A DNA stretch of 64,000 nt from Paramecium pentaurelia (Eukaryota; Ciliophora; Oligohymenophorea; Peniculida; Parameciidae): NCBI GenBank assembly GCA_905183005.1, contig CAJJDO010000055.1, forward strand, positions 359,132 through 423,131, written 5' to 3'. Within the stretch, counting starts at the first letter, position 1. The number at the start of each line of letters is the position of its first letter. The notes under the pieces are model-generated. The model searched no databases and was not told the origin of the DNA. It saw nothing but the letters and a program-made list of their open reading frames with translations. This document shows, piece by piece, positions 49,638 to 62,295 of this stretch. The position numbers and the translations under genes were made by a program.

Positions 49638-50462
49638 TCAATATTCATTAACTGATACATCAGATGCTACATACTTTATTATTTAATACGTCTAATGAAC
49701 TGGAAGAACTCTAAATCATCCTCTACTTTATGGTTACTTTGTTCTGACCATGGTGGCAACTTAATAGTTAAAGTATCAGAATTGGACAAGTAATTATGAT
49801 CCTTAGTAACTGGCATAGGAGGGAACTTTATTCCAACAAAAGGTTTTTTGGCCAAAGCTAAAAAGTATACAGATATTCATTTACGATTGTAAACATAAAC
49901 ATGCTTCTTTGTAGTTTCAGAACTACTAAGAGATTCAGTCTTTGGTGCAATATTTAGCACCACATCAGTTGAAGAATTCTAAACTGGTTGTGCCTCAGTA
50001 TCTCCTTCTAAAGATATAGCTTTATCAACATAATTTGCTGAATCAGTTGTTGCTTCCTATAATTCTTCAGCTCTTTATTATTTTTTTAATTATTACTGCA
50101 CTTAATCTTCAATCTTCTCAATTTACAAAGACTCCTACTACTGAAAACCATCTTATTAGGCTTTAATTAACTTTATTGAATACTTGAATCAATCGATTCC
50201 TCAATATAAACCATTGGATTATCATCACTCTTAAACACTGCCAAACTAGCTTCAACTTCTTAATTTTAATCTCCTTGAAGGGTTTCAGCTGAAACATCAT
50301 CTCTTCCTACATAAAAACTTTAATCTTCCTATTCGGCTTAGAAGATTGCTTCTCTAAATCATCTCATTTACCTTGTTCTTCTTCAATCAAGGCTTTGGGT
50401 GAGCCTCTCAACATTTGTGAAGCACCAAAGCAAATTAGCACTGTGAGAATTAGTGTCCTCAT
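49638..50462 (-). CDS. Secretory-pathway protein with signal peptide, unknown
   Basis: Four introns (23, 32, 27 and 23 nt) leave 239 residues. The N-terminus MRTLILTVLICFGASQMLRG is a clear signal peptide, with cleavage probably near residues 15-20. The mature part is acidic and Q/S/E-rich, with a short coiled coil (QESLQIEKIEDQVQQQLKKQQRAEEL) and a C-terminal part PFVGIKFPPMPVTKDHNYL...KLPPWSEQSN. No TM anchor beyond the signal. No known domain. It may be a secreted, vacuolar or dense-core-granule (trichocyst matrix) protein, but nothing specific supports one. The last intron decides between two possible C-termini. Confidence 0.68.
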
Positions 50463-51119
50463 GAATATATTATATATTAATAATTGAAAAACGATCAAAA
50501 ATTTATATTTCATCTATTCTAATAGCATTATCAAAAAACAAGAATACTTAAAAAAACAATCTGTAAGCTAAGATCTGCAGTTTTATCATTGGAGTACCTT
50601 GTTATTTGTATAATTCAAACATATTACTAAACTTATCAATAATTTTAATCTATTATTTTGAAACTATAATTATTAAGACTTAGTTCTTATGATTTTATTG
50701 CGAAAATTATAATAATTTTTAAGTAAAGTCCATGTATAAAGGAAAGTATTAATATAATCTAAATTATGATCTAATAATTTTAAATTACTATTTTTGCATT
50801 TTTTTTTCAGTTACTTAAGTTATTATCTATTATCAATATTCATAATTAGAATGATTTATAAGTTTAATTGGAAATTTAGTAAATAATAATTTAAAAACAA
50901 TATTAAGTAAAAGAAATCATTTATTTGAAAAGGTCACTACTTTTCATAAATTTTGCCTTTTAATAAGAGATTTAGATGTTTATAAATAAATGATATATAA
51001 ATTGGATTTATTAATGTGATTCAATTATATTAGATTGCAGTTAATTCACGAAGTTGGTGTATTTAGCGAAGAAAATTAATCGTTTTTTAATGTAATAAAA
51101 TAATATAAATCTTTCTAAA
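50463..51119. other. Intergenic between divergent genes
   Basis: A+T-rich DNA between a secretory-protein gene and the bZIP gene; no supported element beyond generic promoter space. Confidence 0.5.
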
Positions 51120-51931
51120 ATGAGCACTAGCTAATAAGAATTATTTGAGTATATGAGTGAAACCTTATAAACATCCGAGAAGGGATTATTAGAGATGTAA
51201 TCATCAAATCCTTAAAGTAAGTTAAGTTATCTAATGTTTTTTAAGATTTCTAAAAGCTTGTTGAAAAGATGAAGAGAACAATGAGAAGAGAGAAAGCTAA
51301 ATAAAGAAAGAATAAAGATGAGCCAGAAATTGTGTCAAGTAGTAAAAAAATAAAAAGAAAGAAAGAAGATGAAGATCCATTAAGAGATAATGATAAGAAA
51401 ACTATATAGATGATACGCAATAGGATAAGTGCATAAAATTCAAGAGATAGAAAAAAACAATATTTACATCAATTAGAATCACAAGCACAAAAAGAATTAG
51501 ATTACAATGCTGAATTGAGAAAATAACTTGAAGAATTATAAGAAAAACAACAAAAATTGACAAACAAAAGCTAAAAAATAAGAAATCAACTATCAATTCT
51601 TTAGCAATTAGGTCGTGGATCGAGATTAGGTAAAATAAGTCTTGCTCTCTTGACCCTTGTGTCAGTGTTTTCTGTAATCTCATAAAAAGAACAACATTAA
51701 ACAATAAGAACTCCTCTCGTAAAAATTGAAGAGATCTCAAGTGAAAGTGCAATGAGACCTATAAATTATGAGAAATCATATTCAATTATTGATACTAACA
51801 CTTTCTTTGAGGAAGAGAAATTAGGAGTTGGAGTTTCAGAAGAATCAGAGAATTGTTACAATTAATTGTTACCAATCTCTATTTATCGGTTCAATTCATA
51901 GATAGAATACGAATTAGGGCAGCATAGTTGA
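51120..51931 (+). CDS. bZIP transcription factor with a membrane segment
   Basis: One 29-nt intron (51217-51245) leaves 260 residues. The basic region at about 86-106 (QMIRNRISAQNSRDRKKQYLHQLE) has the invariant N-x7-R bZIP signature, and a leucine zipper follows (about 107-150: LESQ...LDYNAELRKQLEELQEKQQKL). Right after the zipper comes a hydrophobic segment of about 16 residues (KISLALLTLVSVFSVISQ, about 163-178), then 80 mostly acidic residues. The order basic region, zipper, TM, tail is that of ER-resident bZIPs (ATF6, CREB3/OASIS, plant bZIP28), which are cleaved to release the factor. No S1P/S2P-type RxxL site is obvious. The N-terminus carries a short basic region but no large activation domain. 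Confidence 0.8.
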
Positions 51932-52010
51932 ATATTTGATTGACTTGATGTATATTTTTCTATCTTGTTCGAGTAAATTATGAAAAAATAAAATAAAATA
52001 TAAAATATAA

Positions 52011-53861
52011 TCATACCGATCTCTCTTTGGGGGGTTTGTATTTCAATCCTAAAATCTTATACACATCCATTTCTTCTTCACATGGTATTACTTCTCCTTT
52101 CCACAATTTCTTATTGTGTGCACCTCTTTGAGTAGGGTAGAGTCCATGATCACTTAAAGTATATCCGTTTTTTTGAGCCCATAATCTCATACTTCTATTG
52201 TAATGATCAGAACCAGTAAAATATAAAACTGCACAACCATATTATTCTTTTGGATATAGTTTTAAATCAATCCTTCTATGTAGTGCTTAATTAGATACTC
52301 TTCCAATTCCCATATATGTTTCACAATCTTGATCAGTTCTTTTTGGCATTGTTAAATGATGGGTTAACAATTTCCCTTCTAATCGTTTAATCAAACTAAG
52401 TAGAAAATCTTCAGTATTTTTACCATCACATCTTGTAATTAAAATATCCATATCTCCACATGTTTCTTTTTCTCTTCTATAAGATCCACATGCAGTTGCC
52501 TTATATAATCCTTATACTCCACTTAAATCATCAATTTCTCTTTTAACAATTTCAAATATTAAAGTAGCTTCTTCTCTTGGAATTCTTTATTCTAAATCTT
52601 CCACTAAATGCAAACAAACTTATTGATTTCTATTTAATAAATGTTAATTCTTTTTCAAATCTTCAATAGTTTTAATTCCTTTAAAATAGAATGTAGCAGC
52701 AGTTGTAGGTCCAATACCCCAAACTCTACTTAATTCACTTATAGCAACATTTTTTTCTTATCCTTCCAATTTTTATACTTTAGTTAATTTACCTGTTTAC
52801 ATAATTTCAATTATCTTCTTCTTAATTTTATCTCCAATTGTAGGCATATCTTTTAAATCTTCACTAGATTTAATAGGATATGGAAGTGCTTTTAAGAATC
52901 CAATAGCTTTTCTATATGCTATACATCTTCCTTTATCTTTTTCATTTGTATATATTTTCAACAATTTTTCTAATTCTTCTATGATTTCATTATTTTAACA
53001 TTTATGAGCAGCACCAGCTTCACAAACAAAATATCCTTTTTTAGCTTCCCAAAATTATTATTTTCTTTTTAATCCAGGATTAAATTATTTAGTTTCTTTT
53101 AATTAAGCATTTACTATAGGTTAATCTACATTAACAACTGATTTTCCTAAATCTAATCCATCTAAAATATCAAATTTAACTTTTCTAGTCTCTGTTATTT
53201 AACAATCATCATCACCATAGAATTTTTCAGTTTCAGGTATTTATGGCTCTTCTTTTTTTAAAATAGATAAATCTTCCAATAAATATTCATAACCATCATC
53301 TATTTGATTATGAAAATTGTCTAAATCATAATCATACTCATAATCCAATATTTATTTATATTCTTTAACAATATCCCTTCTAAATTCTTCCATCCTTTTT
53401 TCATATTTTATTCTTAATTCATCATCCTTAATATTGTAAATGTATATGTCACCATCATCTTATTCATGTGTTTCTTCTCTCACTGGTACAGTCTTAGCTA
53501 AAGCTTCTACATAAACTAATTTTGTTGTAAATTACGGAACTTCTTCTAAAACTGGTTGAAATTCTACTTCTGGGAACAATAAAAACTTCTTCTTATCCTA
53601 TAATTTTTTATGTAATAACGATTAAGAGATCCAATCAGCATTTAAGAACTAGTATCTATATGAATCAAAATCAAGATTAAATTTGGCAAATTATTTCTGA
53701 CATAATTCTAGTGTTGCATCAGAACCAACAATTATTAGTGTATTTGGATTTAATTTCATTTCTCCTCCATTAGATTCAATCAAACTTGTAAGTGTCTTTA
53801 TTCTGGTATTTGTTAAATTGACTGTTGACAAAGGGAACATAAAAGAAATGTCTTTAAACAT
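52011..53861 (-). CDS. Family X DNA polymerase with BRCT domain (Pol lambda/mu-like)
   Basis: An intron-free protein of 616 residues. An N-terminal BRCT-like domain (about 10-95, including NADWISQSLLHKKLQ) precedes a low-complexity acidic linker. A dRP-lyase-like domain (FLKALPYPIKSSEDLKDMPTIGDKIKKKIIEIMQTG) and HhH motif (RVWGIGPTTAATFYFKGI) follow. The palm holds GSYRREKETCGDMDILIT with the metal-binding Asp pair and RRIDLKLYP with the third Asp; YFTGSDHYNR recognises the incoming nucleotide. Such enzymes fill gaps in NHEJ. In Paramecium, Pol X proteins are implicated in closing sites left by removal of internal eliminated sequences; whether this copy does so is inference. No key residue appears lost. 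Confidence 0.93.
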
Positions 53862-53953
53862 TTTAAAATGTCTTAAAATATTTAATTAAAATGACTTTTT
53901 AACAACAATATTTTAAATGAATAATACAACTTAATTATTATTATTTAAATTAA

Positions 53954-55915
53954 TCAAAATAAATCCAACAATTCTTATCCAACCTATTTCCACTATTATT
54001 AAAAGTAATTCCCTTTATATTAATACCATTTCAAATTTGTTTTAGGATCAATCATTTCTTCAAAAAACATAGGAACATGATGTTAATTAGCTGCTGCCAT
54101 TACTTTTCTGCGTGCTCTTTATTTCTCCTCTAATCTATGTTTTTCACTTGAAGCCAAATCAATCCATCCATTTTCAAATGCTAATTAATCTGGTCTTAAT
54201 CTACAATCTGTACATGGTAATTCCTAAATAATTTAATCATTTTTATTACTTTTATCATATCAATTGTTAAATGATTAAGTTACATTGCAAATTCAGTAAA
54301 ATTATAATACCAATCTGAATCTAATGGTAATTGATGTCTTTTCCATACTACAATTTCTCTTTAAGTATCATAAGCTATAAGACGATCATTCCAAAATCCT
54401 TTTAATTTATATTTTTCATTTCCATTTTTATCTTTAACATATCCTCTCATTTCAGATTCTGATTTACCTGATTTTTCAATTAATTCCAATACTCCATTAT
54501 CACCAGTTGTTAAATTTACAAATTTCATTTATCCCATATGATCTAAATATTATTAACCCCATAAAATATTCTAAACTTTTGTTGTACATCTATTAAATTA
54601 ATAATGATCATTTGATGATTTCAATATAACATTAAATAATCCAACAGGATTTACTTAGAAACATAAACCATTAAATTTTGTTTAGACATCTGTATGAGCC
54701 CAAAATTAAAATGCTTTTGATTCTGCATATCCTGCAGAAATAGGAGGATGATGTGATACTTATTCACTAATAAACCTACAATTATGTGTTTAAATTTCAT
54801 ATGTTTCTCCTAGAATAGGATTAAAAGGTTTTTTGGTTCTTCCTATATTTGCTGAATATGGTGAGATACCAAAACCCATAATATAACACATTCTTAATGC
54901 ACTATCTCCAATAATCTTATCTGCTTCTTCCAATGAATCAGAATATTCCATTTATTCTGCTAATCTTTATAACATAGATAAAGGTTCATTCAAAATAACT
55001 ATATTTTTATAATTGAATTAAATACTTGGCACTGAAAATCTTCCTAAATCTTTTCCAACCAATTCCTTACACAAATACCAAACATTTATTTTTTCATTTG
55101 GATCTTTTCTATATGGTAATCGATCTCTTTTAGGATTATTTGTAAATTTAATTTTCTAAAAAGCAGGATTATTAATTAGATTATTCTAAAAACTAATATA
55201 ACAAATTCTTTAAGTACATATTTTATGGGTTAACGTTCTCTAATTAACTAACCAATTTCAATAACACTCATTATTTATGATTGACCATGTTATGATTAAT
55301 GTTAATGATTCAATTAATCTTCTCTTAATACCGATTATGCAGAATTTTGATGAATAAAACTCTCATAAACAGTTCCATTCTCCAAATTTGATAGCTTTTA
55401 TTTTTCTTCTTCTACAATTTGAGCACATAAAGTGATTTTCGTTTTTAGATTTTTCCCAATACTTTCTAATCTATCAGCCATCTCTTTAATTTGTGAGTTC
55501 TTTTCCAATTTAGGTATTAACATACTCAATGTTTCATCAACTACAATAATTTATCTATCATACACATAGCTCCAGTTTACCAAACATCAGTAAGTAATTC
55601 TTGTATCTTATATTCAAACTTTATTTCACTTTAACGACTCAAACATTTATCCTAAGCTTATTTCAATGCATTTATCCAATCAATTTTCTCATTTATATTA
55701 CTTGCTCTTAAATGAATTTCTGTTATTCCAGTATTAATTATTATTCTTAAAGGATCTTCAGGAACTAAAATCAAAGCTGCCACTTTCAAATGCACCTATC
55801 CTTTAATCTATCCTCCTTAAGAATCACAATAAACAAGAACTTCTTCATTTAAAATGAAATAACGATCTTGCCACCTTGAAAAAAGGTTTGTCCATTTTTT
55901 CAAATATCCTTCCAT
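53954..55915 (-). CDS. Oxysterol-binding-related protein with PH domain
   Basis: Lipid-transfer protein of the OSBP/ORP family. Introns of 23, 20 and 26 nt leave 630 residues. An N-terminal PH domain (MEGYLKKWTNLFSRWQDRYFILNEEVL...ALKQAQDK, about 1-100) targets phosphoinositide membranes. The OSBP-related domain (about 290-620) has LGETYEI and the signature EQVSHHPPISA, WYYNFTEFAMQLN, and the C-terminal LRPDQLAFENGWIDLASSEKHRLEEKQRARRK. No FFAT motif or ankyrin repeats are visible, so this is a short-to-medium ORP. Probable lipids are sterol/PI4P or PS/PI4P, which cannot be told from sequence. The stop lies 92 nt from the polymerase gene's start. Confidence 0.92.
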
Positions 55916-56036
55916 TTTTAATTAATAAAAATAAATATTAAAACATTTTATAGATAGCTCTTTACTTACTCTATTGTCAATATTCTATAATGAAAAAAGA
56001 AAATAAATAATGAATCTAATAATTTGTTAATCTTAA

Positions 56037-58125
56037 TCATAACTTAGCATGTGGAGATGCAGTTCTGATTGTCTTAATTGTCTTGAAAACTTACTCATGG
56101 AACTCTGGGTCATTTAATGGATTGAGATCCTTTGCCCAATGATATAACTTTTCATATGGATTACCCTAAGAATCTCCAATAGCTGATCTCACACTATTAT
56201 CATCATATCCAATAGACTAAAAAGTATAAACAATCTAATTACTTCAACTAATCCTAATGCATTATCTTTCAAATTTGAAATAAGTTCATCTCTAGTTTCT
56301 CTGATCCATACAAATTGAGGACCACTTAAAACTCCATATTCAAACAATTATCCTTATTATTCGAGGATCTTATTAAGTCCATATAATAAGCATAATTGAG
56401 TTAGAACAGCTTTAATATTGGGATCAGTTAAAGCATTAACTTCCTCAAGGAATGTTCTGAAAGTCCAATAATTTGATTGTGTGTGAGCAATTTCTTATAA
56501 GAGAATTCCTAAATGTTTGTCTGTGGCTTCCTTAAATGTTAATCCCTTATCACCCATAAGAGTTTGTAATTTTTATCCTGCATTAGCAACATTGAATGCA
56601 ACATTGTATCTTAAAGCAGCCAAAACTTTGTTTAGATCTCTTGTGCACTCTTTTGAGACCAATGGTTATTTGAGTTCAGTCAAATAATTAAAAATGTCTT
56701 CCAAATAATCACAAGTAGTATTAGGAGCCTTTCCTGATTACATGGCTATATGAATAGAAATAATAACAATACCTTTATTGAGATACATCAATAAGACCTT
56801 ACCGACAGATAAGGATAAGACTGTATTATCACCTTCAGCAACAACACAAGGACTCATTTCAGTAATAAGTGGAGGGATTCCAGAATAATAGGAATAACCA
56901 TGTCCACCAGCACATTATCTAACCTTTTCTAAAGCAAAGAAACAATTCCATGTATAGTAGGCTTTAGAAGCACTTAAGACAACATGTACTTCCTAAAATG
57001 AATAAAAATATATACCATCATTTTAGAGAAATCATTCTTTTATTTAATTCTAGCAACATTATCTTATGCCATAGCAAAGACCCTCTTACTTCCTAACATA
57101 CATCCATACATTTCAGCAATTAAAGGAATTAATTTATGTTATTGAAGTTAATAATCAAAGATAGGAATTTCTTGTCCTAAAGCATCTTTGAATTATTTTC
57201 TTTATAATGAATATCTAATAACAATAGTTAAACCAATTCCTAAACATTTCCAAACTGAATCCAAGAAATGTTATCTCATTAATTGCATAGTAGCATGCCA
57301 AATTTTATCATCTCCTGTTTTAGTGAATTGACCATCATCTGAGACATTTACATATTTGCTTAACATATTAACTTTTGGAATTCTAACATTATCAAATCTT
57401 AAATATCCATTATCTTTTGCATTGTATCCAAATTTAGCACCAATATCACCTACTAGAATACCTGGAAGTGTTTGATGAGTTTTTACATCTCTTATTTATA
57501 CAACAAAATTCTATACTCCACATCTCTTACCATCAATATACAATTAAGCTTAAGTAACTACATGAGTAGCTGTTATTCCCATATCACTACCCCACCATTT
57601 AGTAGCTTTTAATGATGGTGTATGAATTATAAAAGATTTTGTTTATTTATCATATGTGGCTATTGTTTCAATTCTATTTATATCTGAACCATGTGCTAAT
57701 TCTGTTTATGAATAACAACCAAGGATTTCCCATCTTGATGCTGGTTCATAAAATAGCTTCACTTATTCATCTGTTCCTAAATTCAAAATTGTTGGCATGA
57801 ACATTTCATAATTTAATGATGACACCAACTATTCAACATAATATCAATATATTACAGCCTCTGGATAAATCAAGGTTGCGAATTCTTTAATATCACGCAA
57901 GTCAGCCACCTCCAACAACTTCTTCATTTTCTTTGCATATAGTTCATATGTTTCAGCTCTTCCAATTCCAATGTCTTTTGGATTATTACGAAGTAGAGGA
58001 TCAGAACTACATAGCTTCTAAAATGCCATGAATCTCTTGAATCTTTCCTCTCCTTCCCAAATGAAGTGTGACAACTTGTTTACATCAAATGATATTTTCT
58101 TGCGTGCTATCTCAAGTGCTGACAT
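56037..58125 (-). CDS. ACOX: Peroxisomal acyl-CoA oxidase
   Basis: First enzyme of peroxisomal beta-oxidation; converts acyl-CoA to trans-2-enoyl-CoA and makes H2O2 with FAD. Three introns (23, 26 and 27 nt) leave 670 residues, the ACOX size. Motifs: YSQTELAHGSDI (catalytic-site region), KWWGSDMGITATHVVTQAQLYIDGKRCGVQNFVV, HATMQLMRQHFLDSVW, and the catalytic-Glu region CAGGHGYSYYSGIPPL. The protein ends in AKL, a variant of the SKL-type peroxisomal targeting signal PTS1. With the ACSL gene in this window it fits fatty-acid activation followed by peroxisomal oxidation. Start at 58125 (MSALEIARKKISFDVNKLSH). Confidence 0.95.
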
Positions 58126-58730
58126 ATTAATAATTTAATTAATGTAATTAAATATTACTTAGGATTTTCAATATGCAATCACTTCTAATTATTAATCATA
58201 TTTATATCTATAATTGAATAATATATTAGTTCTTGTATCTATGAAAAATTTGCTTATTATGAATTCATATAATTTTTATGATATCCAAAATATCATTATT
58301 TATATAATTAATCCTCTCAATAATTCTGATCCAATATTAATAACTCATTTAATCATTTATTTCATAGCCCAATCTAAACCTTAATTCATTAATCATTAAA
58401 TCAATATTTAAGAAATTCTTTAGAATTGTATGAATTAAAAAATATTATAGTAATGAAAATCCACAGGAAATCTTTTTTCTATATATATATAGAATATATA
58501 TTATTCAACTCTCTCAAAAGATGTCTTTCAATTATTTATATGATCAATATTATTTTTAGTTATAAGACTTTGATGTTTAAATTAGTTAAATCTGATGTAA
58601 TTAAAAAGGAAATTTAAATAAATATTGTATATATATATATAAATTATAATTAATAATGTAAATTTGTATCCATAGTTGTCAGCACCTTTTATTTACATTT
58701 TAATAAATTATGTAATAAGAATCCATCAAA
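58126..58730. other. Intergenic, nothing recognised
   Basis: A+T-rich DNA with a TATATA run near 58628-58640. A plus-strand frame at 58426-58617 has skewed composition and is not called. Confidence 0.5.
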
Positions 58731-61146
58731 TCAAAAATAGTTAATACATGAATATTTTTATTATAAATATTTATTGATATTGTACAGCTTATTATTTGCT
58801 TATGGACTTAAAATTGATGGTTGACTTAGATTAATAATGCTACATCTATATTTCCTTCTTTTTAATGGTGACTATGACTTTTTAGATGATTTATAAACAA
58901 CATCTTATATTGGAGGATATCTTAATGCTTAATAACTTGTTAGATTCATTGGACTATAGAAACTTGAAGTAAGCGTATTTTAAAATGCAGTTTAAGTAGT
59001 TTAAGTACTTATTTATGTAGATTTACTATTTTAGTTAAGTTGAATGGAAGAAGAACATTTTATAATTTTTGAATCTAGAATAGACTTAATTTTATGACAC
59101 TTGTTCTCAGCATGTCTTTTCTCAATTTTTGGTAAATTACCAGGTATTAAACTATCTAGATATTATTGTTCTTCAATGTCCCATCCTAAATTTTTTTTAT
59201 TCATATAATTAGTTTAATAATTATATCACTATTCAATAATATCATCCATATATTTCTTGTATATGGTACCATACACTTAATTTAATCCTTTCCATCCACT
59301 ATCAAGAAGAATGGCAGCTGCAACACTTTCAAAAATATCTCCATATAATTTTGGTATCTCATCTACATGAGGTTTTAAGCCCATTTTAATAGTTTATTCT
59401 CCCATAAACTTATTTCCCAATAATACTTATTTCCAACTTGATAATAATCCAGGATTTAAGTTCCAATTTGGATTTTTCAATTACTTTTCCCTTGCCACTC
59501 TAAAGACATAAGAAATTACAAGTAATTCAATAGCAGCATCCCCTAAAAATTCTAATCGATCATATTATTATGGATTTAAGGCTATTTCATATAATTAAGT
59601 ATTATTAAATTGATAATCTTTGATATCAATCTATTCAATTTAATCTGTAATTGGCTAATAATCAAAGAGAATGTCTTAATAGAAAGATATAGGAAAGTTT
59701 GTTCTTCTCAAAATAGTAATATATTCATAGAGACTTTAAGTAGCTTCAAACACTCCACCAACTATTGCTTCATAAATATCAGCCTTCTGACTAATTTGTA
59801 ATTGTTTATTTTCACTTGAAATCATGTCATTGATTAATGGATTCCTAATTTATTTGAAATGTAAATCCTAATTGATTATATATTATTCTAGACCTAATTA
59901 TTCAAATAATTAAGCCAAAAAACTATTCATTATTAAACGACTACGTAAAGATGTCATTTCTCCTTCATCTAATAATTCATATTATTTAAATATATCTACA
60001 GTTACTACATATTTCAAAATAGAATCACCCAACAATTCTAAATTTTCATAATTTCTTTTAAAATTGGATGATGAAGTAACTATAGCTTCTTCAACTACTT
60101 AATAATTTAAGATGCTTTCAACTGAATCTTGATGACTCCAAATTTTAAATTAGCATATTAATGAATGATAGAGAATGCAAATAATATCATATGTTTTATA
60201 ATTTAAAGGATATTCTTACAATTATTAAATTGGTATTAATTAAGGTTACTTTAAAGGTTGGATAGGTTTGAGTGATGTACAATACTCTACTGGATTATAT
60301 GAATTACATTATTCACATTCATTAGTGCTAAATGCCATATTTGGTACATTTCTATGAAATTAATTGATATGTAAAGTATATGCACTAAAAGCTATATAAT
60401 CATAGAAATCCTGATAATTCTATCTATATGATTATACATTTCCAGGTATTAGTTTATCTAAATGTAATAATTAATGAACATTCAATTCTTCTATTTCATT
60501 TAGAGTTACTCCATAATATTATAATGCTTCATCTATATTCTGAAATGCCTTTTATTAAATCAATTTCTAGAAATATGATATTGCCTTATCATTACTATTA
60601 ATTATATCATAAACTGAAAATGATACAAGTGGATTTCTTTTATTAACATAGATTCTATTAAAATCTGAAAAACTATTTTGAGCTGAATTTGATAGTTTAA
60701 ATTCATTAAATTCACTCATGTTTTCTCCATATAATAATATATTATTTCTGTTCTCATTCTTAATATCAAAATATGATTCAAAAGATCTATATTTTTATTG
60801 TATATAAGATAAACTATTGGCTTTATAGCAATCTCCTAAAAGGAAACAATTATATAAATAAATCTAATAAAATTCATCTCTAGAAAATTAACAAAGTTGA
60901 CATTCAACAAAATTAATTTTCCAATTAAACATTTATTGAAATTTGTTGGATTTTAAATATCCTGGAGTAATGATATTTAATTCATAATCAATATTATCTT
61001 TTGTAAGTTAAATTTTATTTTTATATGCAAGTATTCTATCATTAACTTTTCTATATGAACTACCTTAATAATAAATTAAATATACTCAATTGATTTGGAA
61101 TTCTACCTATGAGTTGATGATTAAATTAACTTTAAATTTACTTCAT
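58731..61146 (-). CDS. Dicer-like protein (two RNase III domains), one in-frame TGA
   Basis: Predicted small-RNA-producing endonuclease. After removing one 22-nt intron (61064-61085) the frame is 798 codons, broken only by TGA at codon 633 (59226-59228). The N-terminal half (about 1-330) has no helicase motifs and may include a degenerate PAZ-like region. RNase IIIa (about 350-455) has ENLELLGDSILKY and KADIYEAIVGG; RNase IIIb (about 505-620) has YDRLEFLGDAAIELL and YGDIFESVAAAILLDSG. All four acidic catalytic positions are intact in both. The stop falls right after RNase IIIb; 165 more codons in the same frame stay coding-like (NLGWDIEEQQYLDSLIPGNLPKIEKRHAENK...). Paramecium Dcl2/Dcl3/Dcl5-type enzymes lack helicase in a similar way and make scan or IES-related RNAs; which paralog this is cannot be told. 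Confidence 0.85.
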
Positions 61147-61337
61147 TTTAATTATAAAATTTATAATACTTAAAAAATAAATAATATAATATATACATAT
61201 ATAAGTATACTAAATTATTACTTACTAATTTATCATTTATAAATATTTTATACATAGAGTGATGATAGATATTTAATTAGTATTATTATTATATTTAAAA
61301 CAAATTTAATTTCTAAATTTTACTTTAACAAATTAAA

Positions 61338-62295
61338 TCAAATATAATGTTTAAAAATTATCCATAATGAAGTTGGCTTTAGGATTTCACTTTAGTAAAC
61401 ACATTATTAATAATTTTAAGGCTCTTTTAAGTTTAATACATTCATTGTTAAAAAGTATTTAGTAAATGATTGTTAAATAAGAAAAGGGACACCATATGAT
61501 AGTTCTTTTCCATCAATTGCTAATTAATTTGGTTAATATATTACTTAAAAATTCCCAATTTACATTTAATGGGTTTTTTTTGATCAAATTTACAATTTTT
61601 TGATCTTCTGTATGGATATATTTCTCATAAAAAAGATTAAGAATTTAAAATTTGTTATCAAAATTATGAGTTTTTGTTAAATTCCATATTTCACATTTTT
61701 TATTGCTTCTTATTGCACCTAATGCTAGATTTTAGAAAGTTAGAGGATGTATATATATATTAAGGGAATATCCAGTTACATAATTCCTAATTTCATACTC
61801 ATATTGAAATTAAATAAGAGGTCTATTTGGTGATAATTCTTATTCATATAGAGGTATAATTTAAAAATAACTTCCAGGAGTAGGCTTTTCTTAGAAAGTA
61901 ATTTTATCATTATTAATTGTTAAATAAAGATTGGTTTCAGAATTTAGAAAGACACATGGTTGGTTTTGAACTAAGTTATCTTTAAGTCTCTAAAAAGTTT
62001 ATGCTGAAATGATTAAAGTATTAGGTTATTGTATCAATAGAGGCTATTTGCATAATAATTGACATTAGTTTTAGGATTTAATTGTAGAAATTTAGAGAAA
62101 CTCTCCAAACCTTAAGGAGTAATTTTAATTAAAGTTTACAACTTAATCCAAACTAAGTATTCCCCAAAAATACTCCTTATCATTTATTTCTTTTGTATAT
62201 TTCAATGAACCTTTTTTATCAAAAGTAAAGTATAAATTGTTGAGTAATGATTTAATCAAATACTAATTATATTGTGAATACTAAATTGGGTTCAT
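61338..62295 (-). CDS. Hypothetical protein with MIR/beta-trefoil-like region
   Basis: One 25-nt intron leaves 310 residues. The N-terminal part (NNLYFTFDKKGSL...EYFWGILSLDQVVNF) and the stretch LVQNQPCVFLNSETNLYLTINNDKITFQEKPTPGSYFQII resemble beta-trefoil MIR-type modules found near the N-terminus of IP3/ryanodine receptors (short strands with YLT and F.I.P endings), but the match is weak. A hydrophilic C-terminal half (KCEIWNLTKTHNFDNKFQ, then GKELSYGVPFLIQQSF) follows. No membrane segment, so it is not a full channel. I would call it hypothetical with a tentative fold. Confidence 0.5.

Noticed and set aside
51402..51752. Minus-strand open frame of 116 codons opposite the bZIP gene
   Set aside because: The plus strand carries a clear bZIP motif; the reverse frame is hydrophobic by base composition.
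59226..59228. TGA read as tryptophan or selenocysteine in the Dicer-like gene
   Set aside because: All other genes in the window use TGA only at ends, and no SECIS-like element was recognised; a mutation, error or readthrough is simpler.
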